64,000 bases of DNA from Paraglaciecola psychrophila 170 (GTDB taxonomy: Bacteria > Pseudomonadota > Gammaproteobacteria > Enterobacterales > Alteromonadaceae). The notes beneath the pieces are model-generated. The model was not told where the DNA came from and searched no databases. It saw only the letters and a list, made by a program, of their open reading frames with translations. The position numbers were made by a program, and so were the translations under genes. Numbering within the stretch: position 1 is the first letter of the stretch; each line of letters begins with the position of its first letter. This document shows, piece after piece, positions 34,756 through 43,470 of the stretch. Location: assembly GCF_000347635.1 (NCBI RefSeq), contig NC_020514.1, positions 5,022,001 through 5,086,000 of the forward strand. Reading direction: 5' to 3'.

Positions 34756-35679
34756 CTATGAAGTCGCAGAATACTGATTGCGACCCGCCTGCTTAGCTTT
34801 ATATAAATTGATGTCGGCCTTGTTGATCAAATCTATAGGAGTTGTCACGGCATTTTTACTCTGAGTTGGGCTAAAGGCAGAAATACCGACGCTTATCGTC
34901 ACAAATGGGTGCGAAGCGGTTTTAGCAGCTTGAATGCTTCTGTTTTGCACATTTTGGATTAACTCTTGTGCCACCTGCTTAGCCCCCTTCAAATCGGTGA
35001 AAGGTAACAGAAGCACGAATTCTTCTCCTCCATATCTTGCAGCAAAATCGCGATCTCTCCTTTTACTTGAGGCTATAACAGAAGCTATAACTTTTAAACA
35101 TTTATCACCTTCCAAGTGACCAAACTCATCGTTAAACAACTTAAAGTTATCAATATCAATAATTAATGCTGCGACGGAATGGCTACCCCGGACTGCTGCG
35201 TACCATTCCTTATTTAGCATAGTATCCAACTGCATTCTGTTGGCCAAACCTGTCAGACCATCAGTACATGAGACTTCGGCAAGTCTTTTATGTTGGGCAA
35301 CCATCGTCATCAAATTAGTAACTCGAGACACCAAAATATTAGGCCGTGTGTTTCTATTAATATAGTCTGCCGCGCCTACAGCTAAACACTCCTCTTCTTC
35401 GTCAAGACTTGGCTTATCTGCCAGAAATATAACTGGAATGTAGGCGGTAAGTTGACTATTTTTAACGAAGGTACACAATTCTTGTCCTGAAATGATTGGC
35501 AAGTTCACTGCGCTCAAAACCAAATCAATATCTTTAAGCATAATAATCTGCAATGCAGCTTTACCATCTTGGGCTGTTTCAATATTAAATGTCTTAGCAA
35601 AAAGTGAGGAGAGTGAAGTTATATTGACAACATCGTCGTCAATAATAAGTAATGTAAGATGGTGGTTATAAACGGTCAT
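34756..35679 (-). CDS. response-regulator diguanylate cyclase (REC-GGDEF)
   Basis: 307 residues: REC at about 1-125 (LLIIDDDVVNITSL; DLVLSAVNLPIISG, with Ser in place of the usual phospho-acceptor Asp; PVIFLADK), then GGDEF at about 140-305 with DGLTGLANRMQLD and the active site ARYGGEEF. The I-site RxxD is present as RDRD ahead of the active site, so product inhibition is expected, unlike the cyclase at 31324. In REC the acceptor position reads SAVNLP, so phosphorylation may not control it. AAGGACGTT precedes the ATG. It is convergent with the chrA relic. Confidence 0.88.
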   Translation of the reverse strand: MTVYNHHLTLLIIDDDVVNITSLSSLFAKTFNIETAQDGKAALQIIMLKDIDLVLSAVNLPIISGQELCTFVKNSQLTAYIPVIFLADKPSLDEEEECLAVGAADYINRNTRPNILVSRVTNLMTMVAQHKRLAEVSCTDGLTGLANRMQLDTMLNKEWYAAVRGSHSVAALIIDIDNFKLFNDEFGHLEGDKCLKVIASVIASSKRRDRDFAARYGGEEFVLLLPFTDLKGAKQVAQELIQNVQNRSIQAAKTASHPFVTISVGISAFSPTQSKNAVTTPIDLINKADINLYKAKQAGRNQYSATS

Positions 35680-35965
35680 AACGTCCTTGCAAAATACGAC
35701 TATCAGCTACCGACTAATGAGGTCAGTATTGGTAAGCCTAATAAAACTGCTCATTTGCATGATTATTAACCACTAATAAACCATTTTATAGCTTATATTG
35801 CGAGCATAATTATGTTTTAAGTTAGCGAACAAGGTATTAGTTAACATACGTTTTGACATATATTTTCCTTGGCATACAATTTGGACAGTTTTTTCCTTCT
35901 TAACGAGTGAACCTCGAGATAAAAACACGTAAACTTAGGTTTTTCTAATACCTTTTGAGCAACAG

Positions 35966-37783
35966 TTGCCAGATTATCCAGTACAGTCATCTCCTGCAAT
36001 TACCCAAGCGCAACAAGTATTAAAGCAGACCTTTGGCTATGATCGTTTTCGTGATGGACAAGCACAAGTTATAACCCAAGTGATGCAACAAAAAGATGTG
36101 TTGGTACTCATGCCTACTGGTGGCGGTAAGTCTTTGTGTTATCAAATTCCGGCTATGTTGTTACCTGGCTTGACGATTGTTGTTTCACCTCTCATATCCT
36201 TAATGAAAGATCAGGTCGATGCTCTTTTGACCTATGGGGTCAATGCCGCTTATATAAATTCAACCTTGTCCTCACAAGATATGTTCAACATTTATAAGGG
36301 CATGCAAGATGACAAGTATCAATTAATATACGTAGCGCCTGAAAGGCTTATGCAACTGGATTTTATTCAGCGTTTACAAGGACTTACAATTAGTCTTATT
36401 GCTGTTGATGAGGCGCACTGCGTCTCTCATTGGGGCCATGACTTTAGAAAGGACTACAGACTACTTGGGCAATTAAAAGGCACCTTCCCGCATATCCCAA
36501 TTATGGGTTTAACTGCTACGGCTGACCTTGCTACCCGTGCAGATATTACCCAGCAGTTGAATTTACAGCAACCCTTTATCTTTAAGGGAAGTTTCGACCG
36601 TCCTAATATTCGCTACAACCAAATCACAAAGTATAAGGCCACAGAACAAGCGATCGCTTTTATTAAACAACAAGATGGTAGTGGTATTATTTATTGTAAT
36701 AGTCGCAGGAAAGTAGACGATCTGAGCATTGCTTTGGCCAAACAAGGGATCAATTGTGCCGGTTATCATGCAGGTCTTGAAGGTGCAATTCGAGATAAGA
36801 TTCAGCGTGATTTTATACAAGATAAAATTGATATTATTGTGGCAACTGTGGCATTTGGCATGGGTATAGATAAGTCCAATGTGCGCTTTGTTTTACATTT
36901 TGACTTACCCAGGAGTATTGAATCATATTACCAAGAAATAGGCCGAGCAGGCAGAGACGGTATGCCCGCCGAAGCCTTGTTACTATTTGATGAAAAAGAT
37001 GCAGCTCGTATTCGTCAATGGATATCAACCGGTGAAAATCTCGAAAGAAATAGTGTAGAACTGCAAAAGTTTGCGGCTATGGAAGCGTTTGGTGAGGCAC
37101 AAACCTGTCGCCGACAAATTTTACTCAATTACTTTGCTGAATATTCTGCTGGGCACTGCGGAAATTGTGATATCTGTCTCGATCCTCCCAAAGCCTTTGA
37201 TGGCACCGTAGAGGCGCAAAAAGTTCTGTCTTGTGTATTTCGACTCAAACAATCCGTTGCTGGGCAATATTTGATTGATGTACTCAGGGGTAAACAACTA
37301 AAACGCATTCTAGAACACGGTCATGATAAATTGACGACTTATGCTATCGGCAAAGATAAATCTGATGCTTATTGGCATAATATTATTAATCAATTGATCC
37401 ACCGTGGTTTTCTTAGAGTGGATATCACCCAAAATGCAGTCTTGAAGCTTACAGAAGAAGCAAGGCCAATACTGCAACAAGCACAAAAACTACAGCTTGC
37501 GGTACCAAGACTGAGTCTTGATTTAGGCAAAAAAGCACAATTTATCGCACCAGATTATGATCGAGCGCTATTTGCTAAACTTAAATATTTACGTAAAACG
37601 ATTGCTGAACAGGATGACGTTCCGCCATTTGTTGTATTTAGCGATGCAACATTAGCCGACATGGCAGATAAATTTCCAGAGTCTAGTTTCGACTTTTTGG
37701 ATATTCACGGTGTGGGTCAAACTAAACTCGAACGTTACGGTGAACGTTTTATCGCTGCTATTTCGAAGCACATTAATAAGTAA
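35966..37783 (+). CDS. recQ: ATP-dependent DNA helicase RecQ (canonical form)
   Basis: 605 residues, the standard RecQ size. It has Walker A MPTGGGKSLCYQIPA, VDEAHCVSHWGHDFRKDYR, TATAD, EIGRAGRDG, the zinc-binding CRRQILLNYFAEYSAGHCGN + CDIC, and an RQC then HRDC domain (FAKLKYLRKTIAEQDDVPPF). The start is read as TTG at 35966; no ATG precedes the helicase core, so the N-terminus is uncertain by a few residues. It unwinds DNA during recombination and replication restart. The second RecQ-like gene in this window (4074-6260) is a longer paralogue. Confidence 0.92.
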   Translation: MPDYPVQSSPAITQAQQVLKQTFGYDRFRDGQAQVITQVMQQKDVLVLMPTGGGKSLCYQIPAMLLPGLTIVVSPLISLMKDQVDALLTYGVNAAYINSTLSSQDMFNIYKGMQDDKYQLIYVAPERLMQLDFIQRLQGLTISLIAVDEAHCVSHWGHDFRKDYRLLGQLKGTFPHIPIMGLTATADLATRADITQQLNLQQPFIFKGSFDRPNIRYNQITKYKATEQAIAFIKQQDGSGIIYCNSRRKVDDLSIALAKQGINCAGYHAGLEGAIRDKIQRDFIQDKIDIIVATVAFGMGIDKSNVRFVLHFDLPRSIESYYQEIGRAGRDGMPAEALLLFDEKDAARIRQWISTGENLERNSVELQKFAAMEAFGEAQTCRRQILLNYFAEYSAGHCGNCDICLDPPKAFDGTVEAQKVLSCVFRLKQSVAGQYLIDVLRGKQLKRILEHGHDKLTTYAIGKDKSDAYWHNIINQLIHRGFLRVDITQNAVLKLTEEARPILQQAQKLQLAVPRLSLDLGKKAQFIAPDYDRALFAKLKYLRKTIAEQDDVPPFVVFSDATLADMADKFPESSFDFLDIHGVGQTKLERYGERFIAAISKHINK

Positions 37784-37813
37784 CCTGAGCTCAGGATAAG
37801 CCATACCATAACG

Positions 37814-37903
37814 TCCAGTGCCTCTATTATTGTGCCTATCTTCGTTGAGCCTGCTATTCCCTCACAAGCTCGTCTCGGTAAACGCAATAATAGCATCACT
37901 GGA
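37814..37903. repeat. imperfect 90-bp inverted repeat between recQ and dnaB
   Basis: TCCAGTG (37814-37820) and CTATTATTG (37824-37832) pair with CAATAATAG (37885-37893) and CACTGGA (37897-37903), with a 3x3 mismatch between the two helices. A short palindrome CCTGAGCTCAGG adjoins it at the recQ stop. It could be a small mobile element or a structured RNA. The remaining sequence of this 304-bp gap shows nothing else. Confidence 0.5.
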
Positions 37904-38087
37904 TGCATTCAATGTCTTTGCAAACCAATTGGCAGCATCTAACATATTGTAATTACTTCTATGGACGCGGCACGTCTTAACACGAGTTCAGGTTAAGTAA
38001 ATATTATAAAAGCAAATGCCACTCAAGGTTTACTTTTCAGAGCAATTTGGCGCATACTGATTGACCCTATTTGAGCTGATTAAATCG

Positions 38088-39485
38088 ATGCCTGTTAAAG
38101 CTGTTCCACAAAAAAATTCAGACGCTAAGGTTGAAAAACTGAAGGTCCCACCTCACTCTATTGAAGCTGAGCAATCAGTTTTGGGTAGTATGCTCATAGC
38201 CCCTGATTCGTGGGATAAAGTGGCTGAAGTGGTGGTGGAAACAGACTTTTACAACCGCTCACACCAAATTATTTTCCGCGCTATTGTACGCCTCCTAACC
38301 AAAAGTCATCCGATTGATTTAATTACTGTTTCTGAAGATTTAGAAGGTATGGATGAGTTAGAGTCTGCAGGTGGCTTTGCGTATTTAGGTGAATTAGCCA
38401 AGAATACACCTAGCTCAGCCAACGTATCTGCTTATGCACAAATAATCAAAGAACGTGCGGTGATCCGTGAGCTGATTGGCGTTGCCCATGTCATTGCTGA
38501 TACAGGGTATAATCCTGAAGGTCGCAACAGCGGCGAAATTCTCGATATGGCTGAGAGTAAAGTATTCGAAATAGCTGAGAAACGCACCGGCAAAGATGAA
38601 GGCCCAAAGAATGTCGAGGCGGTGTTAACAAAAACCATCGATCGTCTTGAAATTTTAGTTAAAAGTAATAAAGAGGTCACCGGTGTGTCTACGGGTTACA
38701 CCGACCTAGATAAAAAAACCAGTGGCCTGCAACCTTCTGATTTAATTATTGTAGCGGCCAGACCCTCAATGGGTAAAACTACCTTCGCGATGAACTTATG
38801 TGAAAATGCTATGCTGCTCGAAGAAAAGCCAGTTTTAGTATTCAGCTTAGAAATGCCTGCTGAGCAAATTATGATGAGGATGTTGGCATCGCTGAGCCGA
38901 GTCGATCAAACAAAAATTCGAACGGCTCAACTTGATGATGAAGACTGGGCAAGAATGTCGAACACCATGGCCATGCTAAAAGACAAAGACAATCTGTTTA
39001 TTGACGATTCTTCTGGATTGACCCCTATGGATGTGCGTACCCGAGCAAGAAAATTAGCTCGTGAAAAAGGAGGGATCAGCCTGATCATGATTGATTATCT
39101 ACAATTAATGCAGGTACCTGGATTGAGTGATAATCGAACCTTAGAAATTGCTGAGATATCACGTTCTCTTAAATCCTTGGCAAAAGAACTAGAAGTACCT
39201 GTTGTTGCTTTATCGCAGTTAAACCGGAGCCTTGAGCAACGCAGTGATAAACGCCCCATTAACTCAGATCTACGTGAATCAGGGTCAATTGAGCAAGATG
39301 CCGATTTAATTATGTTTATTTATCGAGATGAAGTTTATAACGAACAAAGCACAGATCAAGGTGTGGCCGAAATTATCATTGGTAAACAGCGTAATGGTCC
39401 AATAGGTACATCTCGACTGACGTTCCAAGGTCAGTTTTCACGTTTCGATAATTATTCTGGACCTGCTGTAGAAGATAAATACTAA
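38088..39485 (+). CDS. dnaB: replicative DNA helicase DnaB
   Basis: 465 residues from the ATG at 38088, which has GAG upstream; an in-frame TTG at 38061 adds nine residues. The N-terminal collar domain starts KVPPHSIEAEQSVLGSMLIA. The RecA-like motor has Walker A ARPSMGKTTFAMNL, Walker B ISLIMIDYLQLMQV and the arginine-finger region SDLRESGSIEQDADLI. It unwinds DNA ahead of the fork. A perfect bidirectional terminator follows. Confidence 0.96.
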   Translation: MPVKAVPQKNSDAKVEKLKVPPHSIEAEQSVLGSMLIAPDSWDKVAEVVVETDFYNRSHQIIFRAIVRLLTKSHPIDLITVSEDLEGMDELESAGGFAYLGELAKNTPSSANVSAYAQIIKERAVIRELIGVAHVIADTGYNPEGRNSGEILDMAESKVFEIAEKRTGKDEGPKNVEAVLTKTIDRLEILVKSNKEVTGVSTGYTDLDKKTSGLQPSDLIIVAARPSMGKTTFAMNLCENAMLLEEKPVLVFSLEMPAEQIMMRMLASLSRVDQTKIRTAQLDDEDWARMSNTMAMLKDKDNLFIDDSSGLTPMDVRTRARKLAREKGGISLIMIDYLQLMQVPGLSDNRTLEIAEISRSLKSLAKELEVPVVALSQLNRSLEQRSDKRPINSDLRESGSIEQDADLIMFIYRDEVYNEQSTDQGVAEIIIGKQRNGPIGTSRLTFQGQFSRFDNYSGPAVEDKY

Positions 39486-39504
39486 TCACCACTAATTTAT
39501 AAAC

Positions 39505-39536
39505 AAAAAAAGAGATGCAATTGCATCTCTTTTTTT
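39505..39536. terminator. perfect bidirectional intrinsic terminator
   Basis: A 32-bp perfect palindrome of seven A, GAGATGCAA, TTGCATCTC and seven T. A7 on one side and T7 on the other provide the U-run for both directions, so it serves dnaB and the convergent OmpA-like gene. Confidence 0.93.
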
Positions 39537-39548
39537 GAATTCAGTAAC

Positions 39549-40724
39549 TTATCTTTCTACTTTCATTCTTTTGCTTGCCGTTACTTTTGCAGTAATACGA
39601 CGGTTTACTTTATTTGCTGCTGCTGTATTGGATGTATCCAACAACTGATTTTCGCCAAACCCTTTAGCTTTTATACGAACACTATCAATACCATACGTAT
39701 TGATCAACAGTGTTTTAACCGCTTCTGCACGCTTTTGAGACACCGTCATATTGTAATCAGCATCACCAGGCGCTGAGGCATGGCCTTCAATTAGAGTATC
39801 TGTTGCTGGGTAACGATTCATAAAGTCAGTAAATTCCTGAAATTGTGCATCATCAGGGTTATTAATAACCGAACTGTTATTTCCAAACAATACTTTTATA
39901 TCTATCGATACTTGCTCTTCTGTAAATACACTACAACCATTTGCATCGACTTTATCTGTCATCGGTGTGTCTGCACATTGATCTTGCTCGTCTAAAATAC
40001 CGTCTTGGTCAGCATCTAGTATTAAGCTACATCCTTTGGCACCAACTTTTGTTCCAGCCGGTGTATCAGGACACATATCAACATCATTTAAGACTCCGTC
40101 ACCATCAGAGTCAAGCGCACAACCTACGTTATCAACTTGAGTGCCTATTGGAGTGTTAGCACATTGATCTATGCTGTCAAATACACCATCATTGTCACTG
40201 TCTTTAGACGTTGTCGATACTGTTGAACCGCCAAATGTATATGCGAGGCCCACTTTATATCCCATATGAGTATCGCCGCCATCTATAAGCTGATAGACAG
40301 CAACTTCAGTGATAATTTTAAAATCGTTACCCACATCCCAATGTTTACCCAGACCGAAATTGCCCATTAAATCCGTGTCATTGAAATTTGTAATTTTTAC
40401 ACCACCAAAAACATACATTAGGTCGTCTGGTAAAAAATATAAAGCATCAACACCAACTCTATTCCCAGACTTATCTGTAGGAGTTGCATCGATGTTCAAG
40501 TGAGCTACTTCTAATCGTGTAGCCCACTCTGGACTAAATTTAAATCCAAATTCTGCACCAAGACCAACACCATTATCTAAATAATCTGGAAAACCAGATC
40601 CTGATTTATCAGTTGAATAATATTCAATAAAGCCGGCAACCCACTTTTCACTATCTTCAGTTTGGGTTTGTGCATTTACACTCAAAGATGCAGCCACTGC
40701 ACTTAAAATCAATAATTTTTTCAT
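39549..40724 (-). CDS. OmpA-family outer-membrane protein with TSP3 repeats
   Basis: 391 residues from the ATG at 40724, which starts a signal peptide (MKKLLILSAVAASLSVNAQ); upstream in-frame ATGs give no better signal. Residues ~20-170 form an eight-strand barrel-type domain. Three thrombospondin type-3 calcium repeats follow (DSDNDGVFDSIDQCANTPIG, DSDGDGVLNDVDMCPDTPAG, DADQDGILDEQDQCADTP), then an OmpA peptidoglycan-binding domain (LIEGHASAPGDADYNMTVSQ, IKAKGFGENQ, NRRI). It links the outer membrane to peptidoglycan. Confidence 0.9.
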   Translation of the reverse strand: MKKLLILSAVAASLSVNAQTQTEDSEKWVAGFIEYYSTDKSGSGFPDYLDNGVGLGAEFGFKFSPEWATRLEVAHLNIDATPTDKSGNRVGVDALYFLPDDLMYVFGGVKITNFNDTDLMGNFGLGKHWDVGNDFKIITEVAVYQLIDGGDTHMGYKVGLAYTFGGSTVSTTSKDSDNDGVFDSIDQCANTPIGTQVDNVGCALDSDGDGVLNDVDMCPDTPAGTKVGAKGCSLILDADQDGILDEQDQCADTPMTDKVDANGCSVFTEEQVSIDIKVLFGNNSSVINNPDDAQFQEFTDFMNRYPATDTLIEGHASAPGDADYNMTVSQKRAEAVKTLLINTYGIDSVRIKAKGFGENQLLDTSNTAAANKVNRRITAKVTASKRMKVER

Positions 40725-40824
40725 TTTAATTCGTCCCTTCATTATCATTCCAAATTGTTTCGCATATTTTTTTGATCAAATATATGCATACTTGTAAATC
40801 AACTACTTTATTGTGTTTAGATAC

Positions 40825-41185
40825 CTATGTACCGCAAATAGTCACAATTAAATTACGACTTTCTGCATTAACTCGGTGTTCACCCAATAATAGTCCTTGC
40901 CACGTAAACTGGTTTTAATATGGGCCGGCATGTCATCTGCTCCCTCATGGTTTTATAAGTAATAGGCCATATGCTCTGGCACTATCTTTTTGATATGCGA
41001 CTCTACATCTTTGCGCACAATAGGATTGGCGTTTTCATTAATAGTTAAGCCAGCGCTATTTTGCTGAATAAAAAGATGCAATGAACCTACTTAGACTTGT
41101 CTCAAACCTTAAGCTGATTGAGTTTCTTAAATGATATCCCCTGCTTTAAGAGGATCAAACGATAGATTATTGTAACCGCAGGTAT
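40825..41185 (-). pseudogene. yjbQ: YjbQ/UPF0047 family gene relic with an internal deletion and stops
   Basis: The minus strand retains the family's core: LHLFIQQNSAGLTINENANP, then VRKDVESHIKKIVPEHMAYY and ADDMPAHIKTSL. A TAA interrupts after AYYL. The C-terminus WQGLLLGEHRVNAESRNLIV, then TICGT, reads in another frame and ends at TAG 40827-40825. About 20 codons that should lie between KTSL and WQGL (the SIPI...RLNLGT stretch) are missing, so a deletion joined the two. The N-terminus upstream of LHLFIQ is also broken. The family (secondary thiamine-phosphate synthase-like) is conserved, and here it is dead. It fills the gap between ompA and cheX. Confidence 0.85.
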
Positions 41186-41196
41186 CTATGTACTTG

Positions 41197-41661
41197 TTAC
41201 TTGTTAAAACACATTTCTAAGTAAAGATTACCCGATGCATGAGAAAACGGCATCACCATTTTTTTACCATCCACCTGATGGTTTATAGTGTGATTTTCCC
41301 CAGAAACAACAATAGGGGTGGCCATACCAAAATCATAGCCTTTCTGGCCCAATTCGTTTTTGGCTCCACCGCATATCATATTGGTGATTTCACCCACCAT
41401 ATCTTGTACGTCAGCATCAATACTGGCAGGTTTCTCCCCTAACATTTTGTGCATAATTTCTAACACTAGACCCTCATCAAAAGAAATAGACATGGAACCC
41501 TGGACTTTTTCACCCACCATACCAATCAATCCAGAAATCTGCCCTCCCGCTGTATTATCACTTTTCTTTTTGGGTTTGCCTGGCAATAACTCAATTTGTG
41601 CCATGGTTTGCATTACGTTGATTAAAGCAGCGATAAAGGGATTAATAAACTCAGCGTTCAT
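41197..41661 (-). CDS. cheX: CheX-type chemotaxis phosphatase
   Basis: 154 residues. The start MNAEFINPFIAALINVMQTM is characteristic, followed by the paired active-site helix VQDMVGEITNMICGGAKNEL with the E-x-x-N motif that dephosphorylates CheY-P. SGLIGMVGEKVQGSMSISFD supplies the conserved sheet. It lies downstream of zur across a 66-bp gap made almost entirely of a hexamer repeat. A chemoreceptor relic lies elsewhere in the window. Confidence 0.85.
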   Translation of the reverse strand: MNAEFINPFIAALINVMQTMAQIELLPGKPKKKSDNTAGGQISGLIGMVGEKVQGSMSISFDEGLVLEIMHKMLGEKPASIDADVQDMVGEITNMICGGAKNELGQKGYDFGMATPIVVSGENHTINHQVDGKKMVMPFSHASGNLYLEMCFNK

Positions 41662-41681
41662 TGGATGAAATTTTCCTTATT

Positions 41682-41729
41682 GAATTTGAATTTGAATTTG
41701 GAATTGAGTTTGAGTTTGGGTTTGAATTT
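41682..41729. repeat. hexamer tandem repeat (eight units) between zur and cheX
   Basis: Eight 6-bp units in perfect phase: GAATTT x3, GGAATT, GAGTTT x2, GGGTTT, GAATTT. The block begins 20 bp from the cheX start and ends at the zur stop codon. Purine variants occur at positions 2-3. Such arrays change copy number by slippage and would alter the zur-cheX spacing without touching either coding frame. Confidence 0.85.
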
Positions 41730-42177
41730 ATTGGCAAGCAGCACAAGTACCGTGAGCTTCAATTGTTTGATTTACTATATTAAAACCAACAGTTTGAGCT
41801 TGTTTATCTAAGGTATCTTTTAAACCTTCGGATTGAATTTCTTTGACATCACCACAAGTATCGCAAATTAAAAATTGTACAGGGTGATTACAATCAAAAT
41901 GATGACAGGCTACAAAAGCATTAGTGGATTCTATTTTATGAATGAGACCAAACTCTAGGAGAAAATCTAAAGTTCTGTAGACAGTAGCTGGCTTAGCGTT
42001 AGACTCGGTTAGTTTAAGAGCGTCCAATAACTCATAGGCACCTACAGCACCTTGTTGTTCGAGTAATAATGCATATACTTTCTCTCGGAGCAGAGTAAAC
42101 CTAGCCCCTTTGTCTTCACAAAATTGCCTAGCTTTGTACACCTGATCCGCAATAGAATGTTGGCAAATATCAGTCAC
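41728..42177 (-). CDS. zur: zinc uptake regulator Zur (Fur family)
   Basis: 149 residues read from a GTG at 42177. GGAAGGA lies 7-8 nt upstream, while an ATG overlapping that GTG is out of frame and stops at once. An upstream in-frame ATG at 42201 lacks such a site. The winged-helix domain (ARFTLLREKVYALLLEQQGA, YELLDALKLTESNAKPATVY) and the zinc-binding C-terminus (HHFDCNHPVQFLICDTCGDV ... HGTCAACQ, two CxxC motifs) match Zur rather than Fur. It represses zinc-uptake genes. cheX follows, perhaps on the same transcript. Confidence 0.88.
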   Translation of the reverse strand: MTDICQHSIADQVYKARQFCEDKGARFTLLREKVYALLLEQQGAVGAYELLDALKLTESNAKPATVYRTLDFLLEFGLIHKIESTNAFVACHHFDCNHPVQFLICDTCGDVKEIQSEGLKDTLDKQAQTVGFNIVNQTIEAHGTCAACQ

Positions 42178-42368
42178 ATTTATTCCTTCCAAAAAAAGCA
42201 TCTAATAATAACACTATTTTTTATAGGTTGCTTATTTTAAGCATTTAATATTAGTAATACGCTACTACTTTAGACAATATTAATGATTCGATACTCTATC
42301 AAAGTATATTTCTGTGCTGCGTTTTACTGTGTTAAATTAAGATAGAACATTTGATTTTTGGTAACTAT

Positions 42369-43211
42369 ATGATCGAACAAAATATATCGGTAACCGCCGA
42401 AACAAAAGCTATTTGGTTAATTTTTAGCGGTGAAAAAATTTTTCAATTTACTGATAACACAGGATTAATGATAGAAACATGGGAGACACTCAGTTTTGCT
42501 CATGCGTATCATGATCAAATTGTTCGAATAGGTAGTCATCGCGACTTACCTTGCTTCCTGATTGATATGGGCAATGAACATATTGAGCACGAACAACTTT
42601 CCCTTGTCAGTATGCGTGCTTTATTAATGCAAAATCAGACTAGCTTTTTTGGCATTGCTGCTAGAGCATGGCAAATTGCACTTTTTATGCGTACACATAG
42701 GTTTTGTGGCCAATGTGGTAGCGCTATGCAACAAATAGATTGGGAAATGGCTATGCAGTGTTCACGATGCCAGCACCGCTGTTACCCTAGAATTTCACCT
42801 TGTATCATTGTGTCTATCCGCCATAACGATAAAATATTGTTAGCTCAAGGTAAACCGCAACGCTCTCGGCAAATGTTTTCGACTTTAGCTGGTTTCGTAG
42901 AAAGTGGTGAAACACTTGAACAGGCAGTTCACAGAGAAGTATTTGAAGAGGTAGGCATACAGGTTAAAAACCTGCGTTACTTTTCAAGCCAACCTTGGCC
43001 TTTCCCTCACTCTTTAATGATTGGTTTCTTGGCAGATTTTGACTCAGGGGAGATAAAAGTTGACGGCAAAGAAATACTTGAAGCATATTGGTTTGCCCCC
43101 GACAAATTACCCAATATTCCACCCAAACAATCAATTGCTGGAAGACTTATTGAGCATACACTCGAAGAAATAAAACAACAGAAAAACATCACTGCGCCGA
43201 CGCATTCCTAG
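42369..43211 (+). CDS. nudC: NAD(H)/RNA decapping pyrophosphatase NudC
   Basis: 280 residues from the ATG at 42369. It hydrolyses NADH and removes NAD caps from RNA. The zinc ribbon is HRFCGQCGSAMQQI... CSRCQHRCYPRISPCI. The Nudix box is GFVESGETLEQAVHREVFEE + VGI. SQPWPFPHSLM before the C-terminus is the NudC SQPWPFPxS signature. It precedes hemE, the order seen in E. coli, with an intrinsic terminator between. Confidence 0.94.
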   Translation: MIEQNISVTAETKAIWLIFSGEKIFQFTDNTGLMIETWETLSFAHAYHDQIVRIGSHRDLPCFLIDMGNEHIEHEQLSLVSMRALLMQNQTSFFGIAARAWQIALFMRTHRFCGQCGSAMQQIDWEMAMQCSRCQHRCYPRISPCIIVSIRHNDKILLAQGKPQRSRQMFSTLAGFVESGETLEQAVHREVFEEVGIQVKNLRYFSSQPWPFPHSLMIGFLADFDSGEIKVDGKEILEAYWFAPDKLPNIPPKQSIAGRLIEHTLEEIKQQKNITAPTHS

Positions 43212-43241
43212 AATAATAGCGCTTATATCAACCGAAATAAA

Positions 43242-43263
43242 AAACCCCACATAAGTGGGGTTT
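43242..43263 (+). terminator. intrinsic terminator after nudC
   Basis: AAACCCCAC (43242-43250) pairs with GTGGGGTTT (43255-43263) around the loop ATAA. The T-run is short but the stem is GC-rich and perfect. Confidence 0.75.
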
Positions 43264-43470
43264 GAATATCTTAGCGTCTTGGTCTCGTTAGCGAGATTCT
43301 TATTTTAATTGCTTTCGCGACATAGTTATAACAGAGAAAACTCTTAATATGCAAGTTTTTGCTAGATAGAGTTCAATTTACCCTTCTTTCAATGAATAAA
43401 ATCGCTACAATACAGTCCTTTTTAAGCCCTTAGACTAGCAGGGCAAGTTACTTCTAATTTGAGGAAATCA

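Noticed and set aside
41682..41729. CRISPR array
   Set aside because: The units are 6-bp tandem repeats without spacers; no cas genes are present.
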